Below are positions 7,011-13,338 of a DNA stretch of 20,956 bases, piece by piece. Below the pieces are notes generated by a model. The model saw nothing but the letters and a program-made list of their open reading frames with translations, did not search any database and was not told the origin of the DNA. Source of the DNA: CAZXEU01 sp964639665. Its GTDB lineage: Bacteria > Bacteroidota > Rhodothermia > Rhodothermales > Bin80. A program made the position numbers and the translations under genes. Where the stretch lies: NCBI GenBank assembly GCA_964639665.1, contig CAZXEU010000190.1:1-20956 (forward strand). The letters run 5' to 3'. Numbering within the stretch: the first letter of the stretch is position 1; every line of letters starts with the position of its first letter.

Positions 7011-7039
7011 TTTGACGCGCTGGAGTGCCTTAACATTCC
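7011..7039 (-). promoter_or_regulatory. Possible ECF-type promoter for the LTxxQ/sigma/export unit
   Basis: Reading the minus strand, GGAAT (7035-7039) is followed after 18 bases by GTCAAA (7011-7016). This resembles the GGAAC / GTC pattern of ECF-dependent promoters and would give a leader of roughly 20 bases. The match is short and unsupported by comparison. Confidence 0.3.
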
Positions 7040-7087
7040 CGCCGGCAACCGTACTGGAGAGTGGTAGCGTACCCGTCCTTGGAGTCG

Positions 7088-7095
7088 TACCTTTG
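7088..7095 (+). promoter_or_regulatory. Bacteroidota-type -7 box for the phosphofructokinase gene
   Basis: TACCTTTG is an exact match to TAnnTTTG, placed 32 bp before the ATG at 7120. No clear -33 TTTG is visible at the usual distance. Its position supports the ATG at 7120 as the start, since the upstream TTG at 6997 would lie before the promoter. Confidence 0.4.
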
Positions 7096-7119
7096 CGCTT
7101 CAAACAAGTCCGGAAGCAA

Positions 7120-8313
7120 ATGACAGGCAAGGGCACCATTGGCATTCTTACGGGCGGCGGAGATGTCCCGGGGCTTAACCCCGCCATTCGTGCAGTGACG
7201 ATTCGCGCGTTGCGCGAGGGCTACAGGGTGATCGGCATCCGCCGCGGCTGGGCGGGACTGGTGGACATGATACCCGACAAGGACGCCGACAACGGGCGCA
7301 ATTACGGGCTTCTCACGGAGCAGGTAGTAAATGCTGTGGGCCGGACCGGAGGCACGTTCCTTCACAGTTCCCGTACCCGGCCCAGCCACCTGCCCAAGAG
7401 CAATCTTCCGGCCCATTTGCGAGACGCGTATACGGAAGAAGTGAATGATGTCACGGCCTCCGTGCTGGAGAACATTGCGTTTCTGGGGCTGGACTTCCTG
7501 ATTCCAATTGGCGGCGATGACACGCTCAGCTACGGGTACCGCTTGCACAAGGAAGGAGTCAATGTCGTCGCCATACCCAAGACCATGGACAACGACGTGC
7601 CGGGCACAGACTACTGTATCGGTTTTGGCACGTGCGTCTCGCGGACCATTGAACTGGCCAACACGCTTCGGACTTCCGCCGGCTCGCACGAGCGGTTTCT
7701 GGTAATCGAGGTGTTCGGTCGCTACGCGGGTTATTCAGCCCTGTTGCCAGCCATGGCGGGTGCGGCGGACAGGTGCGTGATCCCGGAAGTAGACTTTGAC
7801 ATGGACAGGCTTACGGAACTGCTCGTCTATGACTGGCATCGTAACAGGAGCAACTACTCCGTAGTGCTGGTCTCCGAAGGGGCGAAGATGAAGGGAGACA
7901 CCGGGATGTCATTTGAAGGTGCCGAAAAGGATCAGTACGGGCATGCCAAGCTGGGCGGCATCGGAGACCGGGTGGGGCAGGAATTGAAGGCGCGGTCTTC
8001 CGGATTCAACAATGGCGGGCGTATCAATGTCGTGAACCAGCGGCTGGGATACCTGGTCCGGTGCGGAGACCCTGACGCACTGGACTGCGTCGTACCCATG
8101 GCCTTCGGCAACCTGGCTCTGGACCTGGTCATGAGCGGTTCGTCGGGCAGGCTGGTGAACATCATAAACGGCGTTTACGGCAGTACTTCGCTGGAGGCCA
8201 TCAACCGACCGCACAAAACTGTGGACGTGGCAAAGTACTATAACATTGATCGGCTTCGGCCCAACTACACGACATTCGACCGGGCGCCGTTGTTCATTAT
8301 GACGGCGGACTAG
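7120..8313 (+). CDS. pfp: 6-phosphofructokinase, pyrophosphate-type
   Basis: A 397-residue PfkA-superfamily enzyme that phosphorylates fructose 6-phosphate in cytosolic glycolysis. It shows GILTGGGDVPGLN (residues 8-20), GGDDTLS (131-137), PKTMDND (153-159), and the EVFGRYAGYSAL segment (197-208) that binds the sugar phosphate. The phosphate-donor site has Asp after GGD and Lys in PKTxDND, where E. coli ATP-PFK has Gly at both places. In this family Asp plus Lys marks pyrophosphate-dependent, reversible enzymes, so PPi is the predicted donor. I chose ATG 7120: GGAAG precedes it closely, an exact TAnnTTTG box lies 32 bp upstream, and homologues start just before GILTGGGD. A TTG at 6997 with AGGAG in front would add 41 residues that do not look like the family. 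It is a single-gene unit, divergent from the LTxxQ gene. Confidence 0.93.
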   Translation: MTGKGTIGILTGGGDVPGLNPAIRAVTIRALREGYRVIGIRRGWAGLVDMIPDKDADNGRNYGLLTEQVVNAVGRTGGTFLHSSRTRPSHLPKSNLPAHLRDAYTEEVNDVTASVLENIAFLGLDFLIPIGGDDTLSYGYRLHKEGVNVVAIPKTMDNDVPGTDYCIGFGTCVSRTIELANTLRTSAGSHERFLVIEVFGRYAGYSALLPAMAGAADRCVIPEVDFDMDRLTELLVYDWHRNRSNYSVVLVSEGAKMKGDTGMSFEGAEKDQYGHAKLGGIGDRVGQELKARSSGFNNGGRINVVNQRLGYLVRCGDPDALDCVVPMAFGNLALDLVMSGSSGRLVNIINGVYGSTSLEAINRPHKTVDVAKYYNIDRLRPNYTTFDRAPLFIMTAD

Positions 8314-8490
8314 AATTCGCCGTTCGAGGCCCGTGATTGGCAATAGGCCCCGTTGAGCATTCTGCTTTCCCGCATGCATCGGCGTTAGGCAGACGCGTCG
8401 GCTGCCGAATTGGCGGCGTGACTGCACCACAGGTTCGCGGAAATCTGTCTAAGATTATTAGAAGAAACAGCTGATACATCTAAAATAGTA

Positions 8491-8520
8491 TTGCAATTCA
8501 ATCTGATTGCCTTATTTTCG
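8491..8520 (+). promoter_or_regulatory. Promoter-like element for the amt-P-II operon
   Basis: In an AT-rich patch between pfp and amt, TTG (8491-8493) is followed after 19 bases by TATTTTCG (8513-8520). This fits TTG-N(17-23)-TAnnTTTG with one mismatch, 52 bp upstream of the amt start. I saw no convincing sigma-54 -24/-12 element. Confidence 0.38.
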
Positions 8521-8564
8521 GTGGCGAACAGGCAACTGTCCACCTAACTGCCAAGACTGCCAAA

Positions 8565-9926
8565 ATGATGCGTCGCGTATTATGTATCTCACTGCTGTGC
8601 CTCGTGGGTGCAGCCAATTCGTTTGCCCAGGAAGCCGCAGATGCGGCTATCTCCGGTGCCGATACGGCCTGGTTGCTGGTCTCCACGGCACTGGTACTGC
8701 TCATGACCCCTGCGCTAGCGTTTTTCTACGGCGGCCTGGTTCGCTCCAAGAATGCGCTGAATACGATGATGATGAGCTTTGTAGCCCTGGGGTTCTCGGG
8801 CGCACTCTGGGCCGTGGCTGGCTATTCCATCGCATTCGGCGAGGGCAACTCCCTGGTGGGTGACTTCTCCATGGTGATGCTGCGCGGGGTTGGCCTGGAG
8901 CCCAGTGGCACCATTCCTGCGCTGCTCTTTATGGGATTCCAGGGGACGTTTGCCATTATTACCGCGGCGCTGATTTCAGGTGCTGTAGTGGAGCGGATGC
9001 GATTCCTGCCGTATGTGGCGTTTATTGCTCTATGGGGACTGCTCGTGTACGGCCCCGTTACGCACTGGGTGTGGGGTGGAGGCTGGCTGGGAAGCCTGGG
9101 AGCACTGGACTTTGCTGGAGGCGCAGTCGTGCACGTAAATGCAGGCGTGGCCGCCTTGGTAGCAGCATTGGCCCTGGGATCACGCAAGGATTACGGCCGG
9201 GCTGCACTTATTCCTCACAACGTGCCGTTCGTGCTTCTCGGGGCAGGCCTGCTATGGTTTGGCTGGTTCGGCTTTAACGGTGGCAGTGCATTGGCAGCGG
9301 ACGGCATCGCGGCACTGGCCCTTGTGAACACGATGCTTGCGCCGGCGACAGCCCTCGTCGTCTGGACCATTCTGGACTATGGCACGACCGGAAAGGTAAC
9401 CGCCGTGGGCGTAGCGACGGCGATTGTGGTGGGTCTCGTGGCAATCACGCCGGCGGCAGGGTTTGTCCCGCCGGCCGGAGCCCTCGCGGTTGGTGCAATC
9501 GGAGTGATTCCGAGCTTTTTCCTGATACGCTGGCGCGTTCGGACGAAGCTCGACGATTCCCTGGACGTCTTTGCCGCGCACGGCGCAGGCGGGATTATGG
9601 GGGCGCTGCTGACGGGCGTTTTTGCCTCCAGCTTGATAAATGGCGGCGGCGCAGACGGCTTGTTGTACGGCAACGCCGGGCAGCTTGGCATCCAGGCCCT
9701 GTCGGTTGCGGCAGTCGCCGCATACAGCGGCCTTGTCACGTTTGTTATCCTGAAAGTGCTGAGTCTCGTTACCAGCATCCGCGCCGGCGGAGAACAGGAA
9801 GGCACGGGGATGGACCTCGTCGACCACGGTGAAGCGGCCTATTCGTCCGGTGAAGGAGCGGTGCTTCTAAATGGCGATGACATCGTTGAGGCCCAGAACG
9901 GCTCCAGGGCGGTAGCAGCCAGCTGA
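8565..9926 (+). CDS. amt: Ammonium transporter (Amt/MEP/Rh family)
   Basis: A 453-residue inner-membrane ammonium channel/transporter. An N-terminal signal peptide (about residues 1-22, ending SFAQEA) precedes eleven expected TM helices, as in other Amt proteins whose N-terminus is periplasmic. Conserved elements include DTAWLLVSTALVLLMTPALAFFYGG (34-57, split between helix and loop), the ammonium-site Phe residues around FQGTFA (125-130), the WVWGGGWL loop (168-175), Asp182, and the twin pore histidines His190 (in GGAVVHVNAG) and His339 (in DVFAAHGAGG). The cytosolic C-terminal tail (about 405-453) is acidic and is where P-II proteins usually dock. A P-II gene follows 34 bp later, so the pair is probably a nitrogen-responsive operon. 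Two adjacent ATGs (8565, 8568) are possible starts. Confidence 0.97.
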   Translation: MMRRVLCISLLCLVGAANSFAQEAADAAISGADTAWLLVSTALVLLMTPALAFFYGGLVRSKNALNTMMMSFVALGFSGALWAVAGYSIAFGEGNSLVGDFSMVMLRGVGLEPSGTIPALLFMGFQGTFAIITAALISGAVVERMRFLPYVAFIALWGLLVYGPVTHWVWGGGWLGSLGALDFAGGAVVHVNAGVAALVAALALGSRKDYGRAALIPHNVPFVLLGAGLLWFGWFGFNGGSALAADGIAALALVNTMLAPATALVVWTILDYGTTGKVTAVGVATAIVVGLVAITPAAGFVPPAGALAVGAIGVIPSFFLIRWRVRTKLDDSLDVFAAHGAGGIMGALLTGVFASSLINGGGADGLLYGNAGQLGIQALSVAAVAAYSGLVTFVILKVLSLVTSIRAGGEQEGTGMDLVDHGEAAYSSGEGAVLLNGDDIVEAQNGSRAVAAS

Positions 9927-9960
9927 ACTCCTGAAATACCCCATCCAAACTGCTGAATCC

Positions 9961-10311
9961 ATGAAGCTCATAAAGGCGATTATCAGGCCCAATAGACTGG
10001 CGGACGTACTCCGCGCATTGTTTGCCGAGGAAATAGAGGGCCTGACTGTTTCCCAGGTGCGAGGCCACGGAGGCGAAGAGGAAGTGGTAGAAACTTACAG
10101 AGGCACGACGGTAAAGAAGGAGCTGCACGACAAGGTGATGCTGGACATTGGCGTTACGGAGCCCTTCGTAGAGCGCACCGTTAACGCTATTCGCGGCGCA
10201 GCGATGACAGGCCGTGTTGGGGACGGCAAGATATTTGTACTGCCAGTGGAACGCGTCGTGCGCGTGCGTACCGGAGAAGAGAACAGAGACGCTGTAACGC
10301 CGGTAAAGTAG
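9961..10311 (+). CDS. P-II family nitrogen regulatory protein, non-canonical T-loop
   Basis: A 116-residue P-II (GlnB/GlnK-type) trimeric signalling protein that senses ATP/ADP and 2-oxoglutarate and, being next to amt, probably gates the ammonium transporter. The core is intact: IIRPNRLADVLRAL at the start, Tyr46-Arg47-Gly48, Lys58, TGRVGDGKIFVLPVERVVRVRTGEE near the end (B- and C-loops). The T-loop differs from E. coli GlnB: position 51, the uridylylated Tyr, is Val; position 39, the Gln that helps bind Mg-ATP-2-oxoglutarate, is Glu; and residues 37-45 are mostly acidic. Regulation by uridylylation at Tyr51 is therefore not expected. No uridylyltransferase or glutamine synthetase gene is nearby. 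The name glnK would imply behaviour the sequence does not support, so the symbol is left empty. Confidence 0.93.
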   Translation: MKLIKAIIRPNRLADVLRALFAEEIEGLTVSQVRGHGGEEEVVETYRGTTVKKELHDKVMLDIGVTEPFVERTVNAIRGAAMTGRVGDGKIFVLPVERVVRVRTGEENRDAVTPVK

Positions 10312-10409
10312 GGGCGCGTGCGGCGCCAGTAGGATAACCGGCCGCGCGGAAACCGCCATCGGTCAAGCTTGTTCTCCAAGGCCAGGTGTCACATTAGGCT
10401 TGGCAAGCG

Positions 10410-10985
10410 GTGGATCCGGTCTACTGGATCAGTCTCATCGTGGGAGGCTTCTTTGTCCTGCTCTCCGTTTTCGGAGGAGCAGACTCGGACGCGGACGCAG
10501 ACTTCGATGGTGACCTGGAAATCGACGGCGACCTGGACTTCGACGCAGACGCGGACGCAGAGATTGGCGCGGGCGAAGGGTTCGTTGACCTGTTCTCGCT
10601 GCGGGCCCTATTTCTGTTTGCGGCATTCTTCGGACTGTGTGGGGTGCTCTTGCCTATTGCCGATGTGGGCGGTCCCCTTCGCCTGCTGGCCTCCCTGGCA
10701 ATCGGAGCCACGGTTGGCCTGGGCGGCAATTTTGTGATCAAGCGGGTAGGCTACGCGCAGGTTTCCAGCGAGGTAACGCCCGGGGATCTGCTGGGGAGCT
10801 CCGGCAGTGTCCTTATCCCGTTTGATTCCGACGAGGTCGGCAAGATCGCGTTGGTTGCCAAGGGCAGGCGACTGCAACTCATGGCTCGCGCATTTGAAAA
10901 CGTAGACGAGCAGTTTTCCGCCGGCGACGACGTCGTAGTAGTGCGTGTAGACGGCGCCGTTGCCGAAGTCGTCAAGCCATCGTGA
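10410..10985 (+). CDS. NfeD-like membrane protein with alternating-Asp segment
   Basis: A 191-residue membrane protein of the short NfeD/YuaF type. A first TM helix (about residues 5-23) is followed by a striking acidic loop at 25-51 in which every second residue is Asp or Glu (14 acidic positions). Next come a TM region (about 62-84 and 88-110) and a C-terminal OB-fold-like domain (about 120-190) with GDLLGSSGSVL, GKIALVAKGRRLQLMARA and GDDVVVVRVDGAVAEVV, the NfeD signature region. Such proteins are encoded beside flotillins and help organise flotillin microdomains; here the flotillin gene follows 42 bp downstream. The start is a GTG at 10410 with only a weak ribosome-binding site. Without the OB-fold and the neighbour I would have called it a generic membrane protein. 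Confidence 0.85.
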   Translation: MDPVYWISLIVGGFFVLLSVFGGADSDADADFDGDLEIDGDLDFDADADAEIGAGEGFVDLFSLRALFLFAAFFGLCGVLLPIADVGGPLRLLASLAIGATVGLGGNFVIKRVGYAQVSSEVTPGDLLGSSGSVLIPFDSDEVGKIALVAKGRRLQLMARAFENVDEQFSAGDDVVVVRVDGAVAEVVKPS

Positions 10986-11027
10986 CAAATGCTCCGTAGC
11001 CCTCTATTACTATAGACCCGCCCCACA

Positions 11028-12254
11028 ATGGGATTTGCAATTGTAGTATCCGGCGTCATTATCGTCGGCTTTCTGGCCATTCTCGGCATTATCCGGGCAA
11101 ACCTGAAAATCTGCCAGCCGAACGAGGTGCTCATTTTCAGCGGACGCAAGCGTCGTCTGGCCAGCGGCGGCGTGGTCGGTTACCGGGTCGTGCAGGGAGG
11201 CCGCGGCTTCAGGATCCCGCTGATGGAGAAAGTGGACCGCCTCCAGCTCAATACGATCCCCATCGACCTAACCGTCACAAATGCGTACTCGAAGGGGGGC
11301 ATTCCGCTAACGGTGCGCGCAATTGCGAACGTAAAGGTTGCATCGAACGAAACTGAATTGTCAAACGCGGTGGAAAGACTTCTGGGCAAGAACCTGGGAG
11401 AGGTTCAGACGATTGCCAAGGAAACGCTGGAGGGCAATCTCCGGGGCGTGCTTGCCACGCTAACGCCCGAGGAGGTGAACGAGGACCGGCTCAAGTTTGC
11501 CAAAGAGCTCCTGGCGGAAGCGGACAATGACTTGAGCAACCTTGGCCTGCAGCTGGATACCATGAAGATCCAGAGCGTCGAGGATGATGCCGGCTATCTC
11601 GATGCCATAGGTCGACAGCAGTCTGCCCACATCATTGCCGCTGCCCGTGTGGCGGAGGCGGACAAGATGAAGCAGGCGCGTCTCGCGGAGGCTGCTGCCG
11701 GAAAATCCATTGAGGAAGCAGAAAACGAGCTTCGCATCCTCAAGGCACAATTGGCCGCCAGGGCCCAGGCGGAAGAAGCCCGCATCGATGTGGCTGCCAA
11801 CGTGGCCGAGGCCAGGGCCAAGCAGGAACTGGCCATGGAAGAGATAAAGCTTGCGGAAAAGCGGCAGCGCGCGGAAGTGGTTGTGGCTGCGGAGGCGGAT
11901 CGCCTGGCCAAGGAGGAGATTGCAAAGGGCAATGCAGCCCGTATCCTGGAGGATGGACAGGCGGAAGTGGAAGTGCTTCGCCAAAAGCTCGGCTTGTGGC
12001 AGGAAGCAGGCACGGACGCAGAGAGGCTGTTCCTTATACAGATGCTGCCGGACATTTTGCGGCAGGTTGTCAATACCGTGGATAACCTCCAGATTGACCG
12101 GCTGACCGTGGTTGACAGCGGCCAGGGAAGTGGCGTGCCATCCGTATTCAATCAGATTGCGGGTTCCACGCCGGCGCTGCTGGAGAGCCTGAAGGCCTCC
12201 ACGGGCATAGACATTGCCGGCATGCTGAGCCGGGCATCCGAGGCAGAAGAATAG
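11028..12254 (+). CDS. Flotillin-like SPFH/band-7 protein
   Basis: A 408-residue membrane scaffold protein. It has an N-terminal membrane anchor (about residues 4-24), an SPFH domain (about 25-175) containing QPNEVLIFSGRKRR, GRGFRIPLMEKVDRLQLNTIPIDLTV and the GVLATLTPEEVNEDR stretch, and a long Ala/Glu/Lys coiled coil (about 190-325) with EA-rich repeats typical of flotillins. A C-terminal part with MLPDILRQVVNTVDNLQIDRLTVVD is the usual flotillin oligomerisation end. The length and the paired NfeD-like gene upstream match bacterial flotillin operons (FloT-YuaF type). The likely role is membrane-microdomain organisation and local fluidity. A hairpin at 12265-12297 follows the stop and probably ends the transcript. 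Confidence 0.93.
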   Translation: MGFAIVVSGVIIVGFLAILGIIRANLKICQPNEVLIFSGRKRRLASGGVVGYRVVQGGRGFRIPLMEKVDRLQLNTIPIDLTVTNAYSKGGIPLTVRAIANVKVASNETELSNAVERLLGKNLGEVQTIAKETLEGNLRGVLATLTPEEVNEDRLKFAKELLAEADNDLSNLGLQLDTMKIQSVEDDAGYLDAIGRQQSAHIIAAARVAEADKMKQARLAEAAAGKSIEEAENELRILKAQLAARAQAEEARIDVAANVAEARAKQELAMEEIKLAEKRQRAEVVVAAEADRLAKEEIAKGNAARILEDGQAEVEVLRQKLGLWQEAGTDAERLFLIQMLPDILRQVVNTVDNLQIDRLTVVDSGQGSGVPSVFNQIAGSTPALLESLKASTGIDIAGMLSRASEAEE

Positions 12255-12264
12255 GGCGCCGATT

Positions 12265-12297
12265 CCGAAGTGCGGATCGGGTCCTGCCGCTTTTCGG
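12265..12297. terminator. Hairpin between convergent flotillin and DJ-1-like genes
   Basis: CCGAAgtGCGG and CCGCttTTCGG can pair as a stem of nine base pairs interrupted by a 2x2 internal loop, with an 11-base loop. It lies in the 55-bp gap between two converging genes, where a bidirectional terminator is expected. A full run of T after the stem is absent, so termination strength is uncertain. Confidence 0.45.
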
Positions 12298-12309
12298 TGG
12301 CCGAAGTAT

Positions 12310-13065
12310 TCAGTCCGCGCTTCGTACCACGCGATGAGCTGTGCGAGAAAGGTTCCAGTCGAGCACCAGTCCTGTCGCCGTTTCCCGGGCATGGGCCTTT
12401 CCGTAGAGTCGCTCCAGGAGGTATAGTGCCGGTTCGTAACTGAGCGCTCCGCCCACTGAAGTGATGAATCTGTCGTCCACCGCGAAATTCACGTCGTAGG
12501 CCACATCCACTTTCGAGAACATGCTTGCGAACAGCTCGCGGTCCGCGGGAAACGTCGTTGCCTCTCTGCCGTCCAGCGCACCTGTGGCTGCCAGCGGGAA
12601 GGCTCCATCGCAAACGGTAATGACGTAGCGGGACTGCGGGATGACGCGCTGAAGCCAATCCATGAATTCCTTGTTGTCCAGGTCGCGGTCCATGCTGCCA
12701 CTGGTGCTCGGAATCACCAGGATGTCGATAGGTGGCACATTCTCAAACGAGTAATGCGGGGTGATCTGGATGCCTTCAAATGTGGTAAGCGGCTCCATTG
12801 TGGCGGCCACTACGAATGGTTCGACGTAGTTGAGAGAATCGCGAAATACGGAATGGTGCAGGATGTCATACGGCGCCATGAGCTCCGAATTGTAGACGCC
12901 CTCAAGCGCGACAAAGCCTGCTGTCAAGACCCCCCGCGGCAATTCCGGTTCGGGATCGGGCAAGGTGCATGCCGCACACAGCAATGCACCATACACCGCT
13001 AGAACGCCCGGACGGCCACTCCGCCATGCGCCCGAGCCTGCAGTGAATCGCCTGTGCCGATTCAT
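12310..13065 (-). CDS. Exported DJ-1/PfpI-family (class I GATase-like) protein
   Basis: A 251-residue protein with the DJ-1/PfpI/AraC-type amidotransferase-like fold. A basic N-terminus and hydrophobic stretch (about residues 19-33, ALLCAACTLPD) suggest a signal peptide, possibly a lipoprotein, although the lipobox is imperfect. The fold begins at about 45 (GVLTAGFVALEGV), with an acid residue in NSELMAPYDIL (Glu61), and IDILVIPSTSG, then the nucleophile-elbow Cys152 in YVITVCDGAFPLAATGALDGREAT. The family normally has T/S after the Cys (VCTGAF); here it is Asp, and the common His of ATTHW is replaced by Phe-Pro. Activity (if any) is unknown; an extracytoplasmic DJ-1-like protein is unusual. 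It begins 6 bp after a small membrane-peptide gene, with AAGGAA just before its ATG. Confidence 0.85.
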   Translation of the reverse strand: MNRHRRFTAGSGAWRSGRPGVLAVYGALLCAACTLPDPEPELPRGVLTAGFVALEGVYNSELMAPYDILHHSVFRDSLNYVEPFVVAATMEPLTTFEGIQITPHYSFENVPPIDILVIPSTSGSMDRDLDNKEFMDWLQRVIPQSRYVITVCDGAFPLAATGALDGREATTFPADRELFASMFSKVDVAYDVNFAVDDRFITSVGGALSYEPALYLLERLYGKAHARETATGLVLDWNLSRTAHRVVRSAD

Positions 13066-13071
13066 TCGGGC

Positions 13072-13191
13072 CTATTCCTTGCCCTTGCCCCCTTCCTTCT
13101 CGCTGCCGGGGGAGGTCAGGAGGGTGATGGCGGTAAGCGCGGCGCCGGTTGCCACTACGGCGATCAAGGCAGCCTTTACCAACTTTAACAT
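13072..13191 (-). CDS. Predicted 39-residue single-TM peptide
   Basis: A short open frame not long enough for usual gene calling. It encodes 39 residues: MLKLVK, then a hydrophobic helix (about residues 7-26, Ala/Val/Leu/Ile/Thr-rich), then a Gly/Lys/Glu tail (GSEKEGGKGKE). It ends 6 bp before the ATG of the DJ-1-like gene on the same strand, and the end of its frame supplies that gene's ribosome-binding site, so the two are probably translationally coupled. A promoter-like TTTG-N23-TACATTTA (13218-13252) would give a leader of about 20 bases. There is no clear Shine-Dalgarno sequence. No family is recognised. It could alternatively be the leader region of the DJ-1-like transcript with no product. 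Confidence 0.5.
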   Translation of the reverse strand: MLKLVKAALIAVVATGAALTAITLLTSPGSEKEGGKGKE

Positions 13192-13217
13192 GGCTGAGAA
13201 ATACGATTGTCTGGTCT

Positions 13218-13252
13218 TAAATGTAACGCCCTTGGCAGGCTGCGTGTTCAAA
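13218..13252 (-). promoter_or_regulatory. Promoter-like element for the small peptide/DJ-1-like operon
   Basis: On the minus strand TTTG (13249-13252) is followed after 23 bases by TACATTTA (13218-13225), one mismatch from TAnnTTTG, 34 bp upstream of the small peptide start. Confidence 0.33.
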
Positions 13253-13305
13253 TTCGTTCACGCCGCTGACGGCAGCGCACGCGGGACAAATATCTCCGCA
13301 AACGG

Positions 13306-13313
13306 TACATTTG
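13306..13313 (+). promoter_or_regulatory. Bacteroidota-type -7 box for the giant lipoprotein gene
   Basis: TACATTTG matches TAnnTTTG exactly, 33 bp before the ATG at 13339. No clear -33 TTG is seen at the expected distance, so the promoter may depend on an activator or be a chance match. Confidence 0.35.
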
Positions 13314-13338
13314 CCACGAACATTAGCATGAGGAATCC

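Noticed and set aside
6997..7119. Longer phosphofructokinase start at TTG 6997 with AGGAG in front
   Set aside because: The 41 extra residues do not resemble the family N-terminus, and an exact TAnnTTTG box lies inside this stretch, just upstream of ATG 7120.
8340..8420. GGCAG/CTGCC inverted repeat between pfp and amt as a terminator or operator
   Set aside because: Five-base stem with no extension and no T-run; too weak to list.
9252..9827. Long minus-strand open frames opposite amt
   Set aside because: Amt on the plus strand is unmistakable; the opposite frames have no family features.
11460..12392. 310-residue minus-strand open frame opposite the flotillin-like gene
   Set aside because: It is a shadow of the Ala/Glu-rich coiled coil, with His/Cys/Phe-rich low-quality composition.
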